Shown here in pieces: positions 42,319 through 57,300 of a DNA stretch of 64,000 nt. Source of the DNA: Streblospio benedicti (lineage: Eukaryota; Annelida; Polychaeta; Spionida; Spionidae); contig CM032659.1 of NCBI GenBank assembly GCA_019095985.1, positions 14,812,379 through 14,876,378 of the forward strand, given 5' to 3'. A program made the translations under genes and the position numbers. Each line of letters starts with the position of its first letter. The first letter of the stretch is position 1. The notes under the pieces were generated by a model. The model ran no database searches and had not been told where the DNA came from. It worked only from the letters and a program-made list of their open reading frames with translations.

Positions 42319-45300
42319 GTGAGTGGTTTGGTACACGTTTTCCAAAGTGAAATAGAGGTGGTGGTGAGGTGGGGCTGGGCATGTGAGAGAGGGAAGGAGA
42401 AGTACGCAAGATCCGTACACTTGCCAGAGCGAGGTAATTGGTAATGCGTGTGATGGAGAGCGGATGTAGTTCTAATGTTGTGTTGTTGATTGTGTAATTG
42501 GTAGTGCAGTTGTTTGTGTGTTTGACGGTGTAGTTGTTGATGGTTTAGTTGGTTGTGTGGTTCATGGTGTGATTGGCTGTGCGTTTGGTGGTGTGGTTGT
42601 TTGTGTGGTTGCTGGTGTAGTTGGCCGTGTGGTTTGCCTTGTAGTTGTTTGTTGCTGTGTGATGATGTAGTCTTCTTGTTTGTGTGTTTGTTGGTTTAAT
42701 TGGTGGAGTAATTAGATGTTATGTGATATCATGGTAGTAAAGGGAATTGCGGATGATGTACATTTTGTCAAGCTCCGCAAAAGTGGAACAGTGTTCTCTC
42801 TTTTTTTTTATCCAAGTGGAAATATCAGATGTGTGACATAATAAAAAACATCTACACAGTGTTTTACCTTTCGCGACATCTTTTTAACCATTAAATTTTG
42901 GTACGGATTGTTAATGTCTTTATGTAAAGTAGAATTTTTAAAACAATAATCCATCCATAATTTTACTCAAATAACCTTGGTTTTAATAGCAATATTGAAA
43001 GAATTTGTGGACGCGAAAAAATCTTGGATCCACAAAAAAGTGGAATATTAGAAACTTGACCGACCCCCCCCCCTCCCTAAGTGGAACAGTGTTCCACTTT
43101 TGCGGAGCGTGACAAAATATACATCATCCCTTAGTTAGTGTTATATGATTCTGTGAGTGGTTGTTGCTGGTGACGCCCGTCCTTTGCGCACTAAAATCAA
43201 TATTGGTGGAAACAATCACAGTATTATACAGGCACGGTAAATACAGTGACGTAATCAACACACAGTGTGGGAAATGAGAATGTTCACATGTCCATAGTGA
43301 TAGTGTGTCAGGCACGTGGGTTGTTATATACATGTAGAACATGCAGTGCCGTGTGTAAGATCATGAGTTTTTGCCATACAAATGTAGCCCATTGCAAATT
43401 AGATCTATGTGTGAACTGTGTGAGGTATTTGCAATTGCTAATAAATTATTTCTTTAAACGATGTGAATAAACAGCACTGAAAAGCCCTTGAATAGCATCA
43501 CCCATCCCATAGACGGCAAAAATGCGCTATGCAGTATATTTAACACACTAGGTGGACATTGACAGCCGTTCGTTCAACTAATTAGTCGTGTTATTTAGCA
43601 AAAACTGATCACATTGAAATGTCTGGCCGGTTATATCGCCAAGCGCAATCGCGCATTTTATTGGTGCATTTTTAATGAAATACAGCTAGAGGTCATAGCT
43701 CAAACATGACGGCATGGCGTACGATTTGCATATCTGAACGGTTTATCAATAATCTATTTGTATAAAAACTGGATTAATAAAAAAATAACACTGATTGATT
43801 GATTTATCAATTTACTAATACTTATACGTAGCCCAAAGCCCGGTGCAAGCAAAACGTTCTTAACCCACTAGAAAATTGCCTTTTAATCAACAGAGCTGGT
43901 TTAGTCCCCGGGATCGTGCTGTTTCCTCCATTGGGGGTTATGATCTCTGCTTGCACGTGACTACGGATAATTGAAGGGGTATAGTGCTGTAATTAAGTTG
44001 TGTAATGCATATGATTACTAATGATTAATAATGCGCGTCATTTTATACAGTTTCCATTGACTTACCATGACAATAGCGCTTACAATTCATTTGATTTACT
44101 TTGGTGCAAGAAGAAAGTTAATGAGATGTTTATTAACTCATTTCTGCATTTGAGAATTTGAAGTATAGGCCTAATTGCAATTCATGGGAATCCTCGATTA
44201 CCTAGAATGATAAGGACAACAAGGCGTTAGGTTGAACATATTTTTGTTTTTGTTTTTCAAGGGTAACATCGGTCAAATGTTTTGTATATTCAGGCTAATC
44301 TGTCAAATTGGACTGTTAAGATGTTAAGAGGGTATGATAGAAATATCATAGGTGCACAATAAATTTCTCTGTTACACTCTTTAATGAAGAGTACATATTT
44401 GTAGCTAAACATGTCAGTATCTAATGTAATGAATTTAAACAATTATAAAATAAATTTTTGAACGCCAATCTTGGAGGACTTTCTGGAGAGCTTTCATCCT
44501 AAACCGCAAATACTACTTGTTGTGACAGCTGGTAAGAGCTGGGCAGGGGCTGTCACGGCTGATGCCGCCATGTTGGTTTTAGGATGGAAATATAAATCAT
44601 GGCCAGATGATTATACATTGATGTCATTATATATTTTGTGGCATATCCACTATCGATCAAGAATACTAAACCCCTGAGATCACTTACGTGTTCCTCCTAA
44701 AAAGGATGGATCTGCTAGTCACGTACATGTAAGTCTACATGTCTTTCTACGTTTTAGTTTGTAAGGCTTGCTTTACCTTTCGAGCACACGAGTAGCACTT
44801 ATCATATTTGACGGCAACTTTCCTATTTAATATCACAATTTTTGTTCTGTGCATTGGTGCCCGATTGTTGTTTTCCCTTCTGTGATGTATTTCCTACACT
44901 ATCCCTGCGTAGGCCTCTGATGATGCTATATATGCGTCGACTGACCTATAACATGCACGCGTTGATTACAGGGTGCAAGCAAACTTCCGGGTTTCCATTA
45001 GACACGAAATTCTACTTTCCACCAAATGTGGGGCAATTTTTAGCTATCGTCTTATATTAGGCACATACTATACTCTCTTGCTCATTATGATTTTAGCCTA
45101 CTAATTTTCAACTTCATTGTATGCGGCCTCTTGCCTACCTGTACCTGTGTTGGGGAAAGTTAATTTCTACAAATCTTCCACATAGGATTCTACTCTCACT
45201 TTTCTGTCAAGCAAGCTCCTGCCACTGTATTGACATAGCTGAAGAGACATCTTCCATTTTTACTATATCAAGTGGCCCTGACGGGACTCGAACTCACGAC

Positions 45301-48300
45301 CCCAAGGTTGTGAGACCAGAATGATACCATCATCCCAAGCAGCGGGCTGACTCGCTAACAGCCGCTTTGGGATGATGTATTGGTCTCACAACCTTTGGGA
45401 GTTCTTCCCGTCAGGGCCACTTGATATAGTAAAAATGGAAGATGTCTCTTCAGCTATGTCAATACAGTGGCAGGAGCTTGCTTGACAGAAAAGTGAGAGT
45501 AGAATTGAATTCACAAGCAAGAATTGGGAAAAATATATACAATCATTAATACTTCCACATAGGATTGTATTGGGTACGAGTCTGTTCATAGACTGATATT
45601 TTCAAAACAAGCATGACTTTTAGAAATATGCTCTATAGTTTCCAATATTATTCATGGGATGAATATAATGTTGGAGCGGAATCTGGAAGACACAACAACC
45701 ACATATGTGTACACGATTTAAATGTTCTCAATTCTGTGGACGAGAATTGACCTTTAAAATATTGAAGACAACATTGGTTACATATAACTGCCCGCGGAAT
45801 GGGTTTTATCACCCAATTTGCCCAGAAACATAACATAGATCAAAGTTTCCATGTACTCAAAAGCAAAGCAAGAAGAATAAAACATTAGTTCTTCGGTTTC
45901 CCTCTTTTTTGTTGTCTGGCAATAAGCATCAAGATTTACAAGACAACATTGTTATGCGGGATTCAAGTGTTTTGGATAACACTTTGTATTGAGTTCTTCT
46001 TATATTTCTGTTATTTTATTCTCATTATATGCAATAGTAACTTGCTCATTATCATTCTACCCTACTTTCACGTCCTACTTTTCAACTGTTACACGTACGA
46101 CCAGTCTCACTAAGCCCGCACAATACTCGCTGACAACTTGGTAATGGCGGGGACACTTGCTGAGGTCTCAAAACCGTCAAGTACATGTTATGCACAGTAC
46201 GTGTGAAGTCGAACGTAGCTGTTATGCAAGACAGAGTCGTCTGCGTTGTGGCAAATAAAAGGTGGTGAGTGCATTTAGGTAAAACTCAAGTAGAGGCAGT
46301 GGGATATTTACCACAAGCCTCCACCCATCCACGCATTGCAACTGTCACTGTCAACGAAGTAAATCTGAATCAAAGCGAATTACTTATCTGCTTGTTTCCG
46401 CACTACTAGGAGATCAAGCTTCATATACACAAAAGAAAACAATAGCGAAGGGGAGAGACCGGAAATCTAATTAACTCTTATGTTTTATCGGATCCTCAAT
46501 GGCGAGCACATGCCTTCCGTGTTATTTCAATGCAAATGTCAGAATATGGCATTGACTCTGAGACCATCTTTGATGTGAACGTTGAGTGTATAAAAGCCGC
46601 ACATTTTGCTCTGTCAATAGTTTTTAGTATCATCAGTGGCATAGCATTTTATTCATACATTGGGTTTCTCCCCTATTTTTGTGGATTTTATGCTTCTTTC
46701 ACCCCTCTTTTTGTGGGGTTTATGCCTTGTTTCCTCACACCCAGGGCTGGCGGCCGACATGTTCTACCTGGACAAGGTGGTAGCCTTCATCGGACCGGGC
46801 TGTAGCCTTGCTCTCGCCCCCGTGGCCAATCTTGCGAGGACGTGGAACGTGCCGGTCATTACAGGTATTGAACAAGTGGGATTCCAATTCTCTAAGCATT
46901 AATGTCCCCACAAATAGATATCAGTCACTCGAGAACAAATTATAAATGCAAAAAAATAGCAAAAATAAACACACGTGAAAGCATGTACAGTGCAATGCAG
47001 ACCAATAAAGTATGATGGAGCATTAAAAAGGTGTTGTTAGAAAGAAAGGAGATGGGCCGAAATTATCCACTAATCAAAATCAGGAATGCTCTCATATCAA
47101 TTTTTAGTACAGCATGCTTGTCTAATAGAGTGTACTGTTTCAAACAAAAATCCTACTACTATATGACCTCTCCATTCTCGAGGAGTGGGAGACAGCGGTG
47201 AATTCTACAACAAGGCCAACTACCCGCTGGTGACGCGGCTCGCCTACTGCCAGTGCCGCCTGCGCATGGTGGTGGGCAGCGTGCTCGAGAGGTTCGGCTG
47301 GACCGACCTCACCGTCATCAGCGACAGGTGAGAAGAAGGAGTGCAATAAAGCCTAGGATACAACTGGCAGTGGGGGCATCTTGACAATACCTTGTTCGTG
47401 TCTGTGGGCCTGGAGTACGTACGGCTTGACGTACTGGCTCTGAACTGGCTCTGTACAGCCTACTAACAATCAGGGACCTGTTTCATTGACCATTGAATAG
47501 TCAAATTGCCTCTAGCTATGCCTTCATACTGCCTCAAAATTTACTTTCGAAGCACTGGATACACACTGATGCCCACCTTGTCCTGAGGTTTCGGAAGTAA
47601 AGAACCAGTTGAGAAGCAGCATTGGCGCATGTAGACTAAGCTTAGAGTGCTCAAACACTAGATTGTACAAGGTACGAGATGACTTTAATCCTATACCACA
47701 CTGTCTTTTTTCTTCTCATTTTTTCTTTCTTTTTTCGTGGGGGTGGGGGTGGGGGTAGGTAGTTGTTTCAAGTGATGGCCAACATACACCAGGGAGGATA
47801 TCATAACTGAGTATTCAAATAGCATAGAAATAACGTTTAGACATGATCAAAACTTGTTTGAACTCAATGTCGCGATGTACATTTTAATACATAACAGTCT
47901 ATCATAAAATCTTGGTCACCAACCATGAAACTCTGGAGATTGGTTTAGTTTGGCATTTTCTACTCACCTCTTTTGTTATACAGTGGTGTTAGCTTGTACA
48001 CATACTTGCATAAACCTACTTCATGATACTTTTATATGTAATGGGTCATATATAAGCTGTTATTCAATCTGTAGTTTTGCAGTCTTCATGCAAAAGATAA
48101 ATGTATACAGTTAATATAAATATGCAATTGAGTGGCATCGTCAGTACATGCAACTCTCCAGTGCCACGCATAGATAAATAAGAATGGGGAAAGGGTGCTG
48201 GCTAAAAAATCCCATTATATCCTGCCTTCTATGGCAAACCGATGAGGATTGGAGACTACATGTAGCTTGATCTTTACGTTAATGTAGAATGCACCATTAT

Positions 48301-51300
48301 TATCTATTACAGCTAATATCAAAGTCATCATCAGTGGCTTGTTGAGGGTTGTGGTCATGCTACTGGTTTCAAGATAAAATCTGGATTTAGGATTACATGT
48401 AGTTCTGTACACGTTTTGGTGCCATCGATGTCCAATCCCCGGTGATTATCATATTATCTATACCAATGCCGCAAATGCTCGTACACAACATTTTACGTTC
48501 TGTATGTATAAAACCTTCGGATAACAAATTCCATATGATATCAGTATGGACCTTGTGAGGTCAAGCTGCTCCACGAGTAGTTTTTACTATACGATTCCAA
48601 CAAACACTGAGTACGTATGAGAAAATACATTGACGTTAACTTAATTAGTGTATTTTTCCAGACTTGCTTGCATACTTAATCCCAATCCTCCATCTCAGAT
48701 CTTCATAGCAAGCAGGTGCTGGGGTGTTAGAGCGGGGTTTAAGTAGCTTTGGTGTACTGTGTGTTGGTGACAGGGACGACACGCATGCATCCATCCTCGG
48801 GGACAGCATGGACCACGGGCTGCAGCTGGGCGGCTACCTGCCCGAGATCATCAAGTACTACGGCAACAGCGAGCACGACTACGTCAAGTACCTCAAGGAG
48901 GCGAGCGAGCACTCACGAAGTAAGTGAACGGTTTTAGTGAATAGAGTGGTTGTAGACGACAATTGGACCCCTTTTTTGTGGACTAACCACTACAGTGAGA
49001 AAACGCAAAACAATTAATGGATCAATGAATATATTGTCAACTGTAGTTCTTAATTGAGCATCAAACATGATGCACATACACACTGACAGTTATTCGTTTA
49101 GCCTAAATATATATTTAAAGCGTTTTAGGTCTGTTACCATAAGATTGAGATTGATTTTATTCAATATCATTATGGCAAACAATAATAATACAAAATATCT
49201 GCTTATACTTACATTAAAAATAACAGCAATGTTATGGTTTCAATATAAAGAGGTGACAAAATATATAAATACTACTGAATCTTTGGAAATACTGAGTATG
49301 GACTACAATATTGAAATACATGTGATCCTGAAAAAATTACAAATACAAAAACATGAAGAAAAAATATAAATTGAAATTATGCCTAATGATAAAGAATATG
49401 GTTAACACCAAAAGTTTAAGATATTAAAAAATATCTAGCAACTTATTTCCATGGTGGACCTATAAAAAACAACATATCTTTCAAATTGGCATCCAAATCG
49501 CATATTTATCTGATAATAAATAATCCAAAAATAATTGCTATTACTGTTTACTTAGTATAAATGCTATTTTCAACTTTGATCATTTCATTAAAGAGATATT
49601 TTTTACATTGGTATTTAAATTTCTTTTTGCTATCACATGATTTTATATAATTGGGTAACTTATTCCACAGTTTGACACCATTCCATTTAAAAGTAAGCTT
49701 GCCATGAGAATTTACCTGGGGCACAGTGAAAGAATTATAACTGTATCTTGTATTGTATACGCGTTTATGTTGTTCAACATATTCACACATATATGATGGG
49801 GCAGAACAATTAAAAATCTTATACATAATATTCAGTGTGAGGTAGTCAACCCTCCTTTCCACATTAAGTAGACCAAGATATAAGCAAAAACAAAAACAGT
49901 AGGATGGTCAAAATTGAAGCCACATTACAGTTCATTATCCTCGCCCCATTGCAACCATTAGGACTGATTACAAATAGTTGAATACCTATAAAACAGTTGT
50001 GTAATCGCTAAGCTTTTAAGCAATGTCTTAGAAGCTATACTAGTGATTTTTTTAAATGATGATGCGTGCATCAATTTAAAGTTTAGACTTTCGTAGCTTT
50101 TAGTACCGTGGCCATTTTTATACATTTTGATTACAGTTCAGCAATTAACCAATTTTCTAATACAAGTCCACAAATCATTTACTCTGTGCACCATATGCAT
50201 GCAACACCCATATGACATTACTCATCATCTTGTGGGTGTTCTCACAGTAAGCAGGTCTACTCTCTAATAGGCACCTACACATTTACAACCTACATTGCAA
50301 GAGAGCTCCTACATGTAAACGCTAATGTTCATCAGCTGATGAGGCAAAACACTGTGCATGTTTTCATGCACAGTGAAATTAGCCTATCACATGATAAGAG
50401 CCCTAGATTCCTGCACCACTCACCCCACCCCCTGCAGTCATCATCCTGTGCGTGCCGGGCGAGTCCCTGCGCGACTTCCTGCTCACCGCATACGACCTGG
50501 GCTACGTGCAGACGGGCGAGTACGTGTTCTTGTTCATCGAGCTGTTCAGCTACAACGCCACGGACTACTGGGGCGACTTCTCGTGGAGGAAAGGCGACGA
50601 GCACGACGAAAAGGTGAGGTGTGGGTGTCCAGCCAGGGAATGCAAGGTAGAGGTGTAAGGACATGGGATTGGGTTGGGGGAGGGGGGTATGCTCGGCTCA
50701 CTGATTGAAGGAAGTTATAAAGAATTATATTTACATTTATGAACAAATGAAAAGAAATAAACATTACGCAAGCGTTCACGTTTAGAAGGATGTCTTCCAA
50801 CGCCATGTAATTATTATTGTTATTTTCCATCCATAGTCAGTGTAGTCCTATAATATAGAGCCCTACTCAGTTGTTTTATCAATCATATTCTCTCATCTAC
50901 GCCATTTGATTTATTTTTACCTTGATCGTTACATCAAAGAGCGTACATGATGCTGTAGAATGATTGGGTTACACGTATAACGCAATAGCATGCACATTTA
51001 CCTAGGCTCGTCTGGCGTACGAGGCGGCCATCAAGATCTCGCTGGAGGACGTTGTGGACGGGGCGCAGTACGAAGAGTTCTCCGCCAGGGTCATACAGAG
51101 GTCAAAGGAGAAGTACAACTTCGACTACGGCAGTGAACACGTAAGTGTGCTCAACACACACCGCTACTCACCGACTACCCCGTACATTTAACGAATCTCA
51201 CAGCTGTGGTTAAAAGATATAATTCTGGCATGAGCTATCGCTACTGCGGGACTGGTGCATGTGGTCTGTAATTTTCGATGAGCACACACCGACGTTTACT

Positions 51301-54300
51301 TGTAATTGTAATTGATGTTTGATGTATACGCTCACAGCTACTCTTTGAAGAACTGACCCAACGTTTATGTAACAGTAAGCACGACTGTTTTTTAACTTGT
51401 ATTTTGTTCTTACTCTGCTCTTAGGGCTTTTGTTTCATGGAAAGCAGACATAAATTGACATGTGTAACGTTATTGGCTTACACACAACCCCATCATGGGG
51501 TTATGCGATACCTTATTGGTTGTAATGTAATATATACCCCAGCAAATGTCTGGTATTAGGTAATGATGAAAAGCTATATGTAATAAAACGAAACACAGGT
51601 TGCGAAATGTCTCTGACACATGTATTTTATGTGCATATATAAGTCTGTAAAGACTTTAAAATAAAAGCAACGGAAATTGTGACCGGTCATAATCGTTTAC
51701 GTTAACGTAAATTGTCGCCACACCCCCGAAAATGGTATAGCTGCCGTAAACTGTGGTCACAGTAAATTGCAATCACGCCCAGGAATCTCACATGTCTTAT
51801 TATCTGGCGAAGGGCGATGCAACTGTGTAACTGACACAAATAGAACGAGCTTGAAAAGTAGATGATGTTTCGTATATCATGCTTCTAGATAAGTAGATAA
51901 GTTACAAAGTCTAACTGAGAAAGACGGCGTTCAAGTTGGCGTCTGAGTAGAACACCTCTTATCGTCTCCTCTGGTCACAATCCCACCCGACCTCCAACTG
52001 TAACGAGTCCTGGTTACTGCCAGGATGTTCGAAGAGGCCATTTTGGTGTCATTTTAAAGCTCTATATATGCACGATAGATCTGTGATGACAAGAAACTGA
52101 TTGAAGAGTCACGGGTCGCTGTCAGCTGTCATTTGATTGGTTACAATTTACGGTGTTTACATTTTACGACAGCTAGATCATTTTAGGGGGCTGATCACAT
52201 ATCACAGTAACGTAAATTATGACCAGTATTTACGCTTGGTTAATTTTACGGTCCAACAGGTCCTATTATATATCATTTTTTTTCTTTCAAGAAATACACT
52301 CACATCTACACAGACTGCGTCGTTGTATACTCACATTACAGCACGAACCAAATAATGCGTCCATGTCGTCTGGGAACATGTCGTGAATTCGCGTGCTGTA
52401 AGATGAACAATGACTTGTCGATTGTGTTACCCAATCAGCACGCGCCTTCATTACTGCAGCTTCCTGTCACGTGCTACACACTAGTGCACGCAGGGAAGTG
52501 TCGGGGTGCTATTTATTGACAAGTGCGCACTTGCTTTCTTTTACAATTCACACCTCCGTGGCACGAAGCTTGAAAAGAAACGCGCAAGCGTGTATTGCCA
52601 TGAATAATGTATTATCGGGGCTCCAAATGGGACTTTTGTAAAGATTTATAATTTTATTAGTTGCTACTTCTTTTTAGTACATTATGTCGGATTCTATATA
52701 TTTTGTAAATGTTTTGAAGACTTTCCGATTACTATAACAATACATAGATAATGTTCAGATGAGGTTTATGAGTTGTCGTGTGATAATTAAGATACTATTT
52801 TATATAAAAAAAAATACTTTTCCATTTGAGAAAATAGATTAAATAGACCGAACATTCGGAGAATGTCAATACAATATAAATATTGTGAATGCCTAAAGTC
52901 AGTAAAATTACCGGGATAAGATGAAAACCCTAATATCATATATATAAAAACATAACAATATCATTTCTATAAAACACACATACTTGTGGTTTAGCCCCAT
53001 TTACAGCATTTGGGTGCATCGGTTACACTATTGTCATTTTAGTTTAATGTTAATGATATACATTTTTCTTCTAGCTACTACTAATGTCACTAGATTTAAT
53101 TTCCCACCGTGAGCCCCATCATAACCAGTTCTAAATTTTTATGCTACATAGCAATGAAACGAAGTTGGTTTGATAACTATTTCATCCTCACAACAGCCAG
53201 CTGGCTATATGTATGTATGCTTAGGGATGATGTACATTTTGTGACGCTCCCAAAAGTGGAACAGTGTTCGACTTAGGGGGAAAGCGGTTCTGTCAAGTTT
53301 TGGATATTCACTTTTTTGTGGGTGTACTATTTTATCTTGCGCGCTAAAACTCTTCATATCAGAATCCCACTATTTACTAATTAAATGTGGCATTAAAAAA
53401 GATATACAACAGATTTCACAGATTAATTAATATTATGATTTACATTCCTGATATATAATAAATATTATTTTATGGCATATATAAGTAATATTTGAATAAA
53501 TATCGCAAAACGCTGTGTAGTTATTCTTCGATTATGTCACACATCTGATGTTTTCACTTTTGGGGGGAGAAGGGGTAGGGTGTCAAGAAAAAAGAGAACA
53601 CTGTTCCACTTTTGCGGAGCGTGACAAAATGTACATCATCCCTTACTAAATTTGTACATCAGTTTGTTACCGATGTATGAATTACATTATATAATCGAAC
53701 AAATGCATGGGTAGAAAAGCATACATGTATTTAATAGTTCAGTGACAATATCGCTGTGCAGTAACTTTGTATTGTGTAACGATTATATGTTAATCATATA
53801 TAGTAGAACCTCAAATTAAGGCAACCTCTTTTGTTAGACCACCTCTATATTAAGACCACTTTTCACGGTCCCAAACCTTCATGAAGCTACCAGAATACAC
53901 CTCTGTATGGAAACCATCTCTCTAGTGAGACCTCCTAACGCTGGTCCCAAATGTGGTCCTTATAGAGAGGTTCTACTGTAATGATGTATGTCCACTAGCA
54001 GATGAATGACATTCTAGCATAACTACAATACCACGTATGCTGACGTCACACACTCCTGATAGTGACGCAAGATGGACATATGCTGGTGTCATTTTCCACT
54101 ATCGGCAGTATTCGGGACACCATCAAGACCCGTAATGTGTCCATCACCTCATTCGTCATATCGTCGGCAGTGAAACAAACAGCGATTGTCGTGCCCAACC
54201 CTCACCATTGTGCTGACCGTGTGTTGACACGGTGTTGACGTCGCGAGGCCGTCATCATTGGAAGGAGAAAAAGAAAACGTCAGCTACATGTTATTTCGCG

Positions 54301-57300
54301 TGATTTACGATTGTACGTGTACGTACATCATGATGCAATGATGCCAATGATAATACGAAGGACACACGAAGCTTGCCGATTGGCATAATTATGAAGGTGA
54401 CACGATGAAGGTGCATTATTCTATCGCAACGGCCTCGTGTGCCCATCGTTTGACATTTTATCCCGGCCATTTTGATCGCCAAGAACAGTTTCTTAAGGCT
54501 GGTGTATGCAAATTTACATGTATATACATTAGACACCATTTCACACATCGGAGCAGATACACTATACTTTGGTTATTTACCTACCAACAGCGGCGCTTGA
54601 TGGCCAATATAAGATCTTCTAGAAGCCCGGCCACTGCAACTTGGCCGACTTGAGACGTGTAGGTTTAAATACTGGCAAGGGCTTTGTCGTACTACCATCG
54701 TCCTCTATACACGCGATGCCATGTTGCCAACGTGTGTCCATCGTATCCACCTTTGGGAGCCATTTTGGGACGATCGTTAGCCATCGCGTGTGGAACGGTG
54801 ATGGATAAATACTGACAAAGTTCGAACGTTTGGCCATCGTGCATCCATCGCGTAACCCCACCACGAGAGTGTGACTGCAGCAATTGGTGTGAGTAATTTT
54901 AAGGTAAAACAAATCTAAGGTCCGCCGAGTAGAGGCAAGATGGGACAATTAATGTTAAATCGTTTTCATCCGCATTGATAGCTGCAAATTCCCCATAAAA
55001 ATGTCATCCAGCACTATACATGTACATTACGCTACCACACCGTCAACTCAGTTAGAACGTAGTATCAATTAAGGTGCGCATGTCAAGGACATAGGACATG
55101 TCAAGGACATGTCAAGGAAAAGGACATAGGTAATTGACAATGCGCATTTACTTGCAATATAAACGTTTATATTATACAGTGTGCGTCTTTTGCCAATGGT
55201 ATGTGTATGCACTTGCATGTCTTGGGACACATACACTCGGATGTCTAATAGCACCTACACGTTTACAAATCCAAACCAATTTACTCTAAGTAAACGTGTG
55301 TACATAGCACATCGTGGTTATATGGGTGCCATTTTCGCTTGACATTTTCCCTGCCGTTTCTCTAAAGCATGTTTACTCCTCGACCCGCCACTTTACGAGA
55401 TTAAAAAATGGGACGAAATGATTCTCGTCTGATGGGGTTATTTACAGGTGCAGGCTTAGGTCTTCATACACATGAATGTGTCCTTCTCCCGACCTCGTGG
55501 CCCATATGTAACGAGCTAGGGTGGCTTGGGTTTAGACAAAGTCGTACATACAATAGATTTTAGATACATTGTATCACTCGTCATCGGCATGGGTGATACT
55601 TTGCGAAATTGGCTGTGACCCTGTCGCTTCTGCAAATGGGTTTTCCATTTCTTTCATAATCATGCTGAGCCGGTTTATCTTTCTAAGAAGCGTCTTCTGA
55701 ACTATCGGTGTCCATTGTGGAAACTTTTCTTCTTCATCGCTTTACTCCCTAAAGCTGCTTCATAATCAGCTACCAATTGGCTTTTTCTGGTCCTGCAACT
55801 ATCCATCATTGGAGAGCCATTGGTCAGCCGCCCGATGTCAGACTGCCTAAACATCACGCCAGGACTACATTAGAGTAGTTGTGAACTTAGTATAAAATCA
55901 CGCTGTATTCCCGATAGCAGAAAATCACCAGATACATACCGACAATTGTGAACAAGGCATTCATAGATAAACATTATGTATAACTAGGGCTGGTTTACTG
56001 TACTGTGCACACAGTTCTGCCATGTGGTCTGCTGCAGGTGAACTTCTTCGTGGCGGCGTTCTATGACGCGGTGTGGCTGTACGGACTGGCGGTCAGCGAG
56101 CTGCTGGCCGCCGGTCAAGACATCAGAGACGGCCTGCGCACCACCCACCACATGTGGAACCGCACATTCACAGGTAGGACTTCTTGAGGGCTCTTATATC
56201 TATTGGTATGCTATGTTTATTAGATAGTTCACAGTTAAAAGCGAAAGAAGTCTTGGATTAGGTCCATCATTGATGACTTACTTACGTTTACACTTACATA
56301 CTTGATTATTACTTGATTATTTACTTTCATTCAACTATCTTGTTTCCCGGTACACTAATAATTGGTCTTGTCTAATGACTTACTAATAGCTAACTTTGAT
56401 CTGGGATTCTTCTTTTCATAAAAGACTCTATATCAAGAGCAGCGGCGTTTTACAACTATTTTAAGAAAAAAACGTGTGGTGAAATACAACCAATAAATGA
56501 CACTTTCTCTTGGTTTCCAATATAAAAACTATTGTGGAAAAAGCAAATATTGCCCTATCACATATGTACTGCATATTTCAATTAAGCATTCATTCTCTTA
56601 ATTAATTTCACTTGCAGTTCCCAGCATACAAGATCCTGGTATTTAATTCAATTGATGTGATGTTCATATACATGTATTTTGCTGTGTCTTTTTCATCCAT
56701 GGAACCGATATGAGTCATTTTTATGTATTCCTCTAATTCTCAGTCATTTTGTAACCAATTTCAAGTACATGAAATGATAATTTCAAATGTTTTCTTGGGT
56801 GGGATATTGGTATCGATAATATACATGCATGTACTGTTTGATGTTTTGTGATATTATTGGGGATTTCAATGTTTTGTTTGATAAGATTCTTTATGAATGA
56901 AGCATGCATTTTCCCTTTGCGTCAAACAAGATTTAGATTTCATTGATGATTTATTTTTTTCTGATCTTATTGTAACTATCTGTCCATACATCTTCAACAT
57001 ACAAATGTATGCATGGTTTGATTTCACCCTGTATATATTATGTTATTATATATGTGTGTGATCATGCGCGGTTTATTCAGATAAGATAAAACAATGTACA
57101 AAGCCAAACATTAGTATACATTAGTATATCTATCCAAAGTTCTTTTTCTAATGTTACTACAGTTTTCAAAAGTTTCTATTTAAAGTGTTTATGTTACTAG
57201 TGGATGTATTTAACCATACAATGATGTATATGTACATCATTTGAGATTCTATCATTCCGTGCAAAAATCACCGCCAATAACCCACGCTGATTGGACAATC

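Noticed and set aside
41904-42409. Minus-strand 118 and 130 codon frames over receptor exon 1
   Set aside because: Shadow of the GC-rich exon; the + frame has signal peptide and ANF-receptor match.
45121-45589. Frames reading ILLSLFCQASSCHCIDIAEE on both strands
   Set aside because: They are the two arms of the palindromic insert, not a gene.
49067-49369. 100-codon + strand frame
   Set aside because: AT-rich, Lys/Ile/Asn-dominated, no splice or family support, inside a receptor intron.
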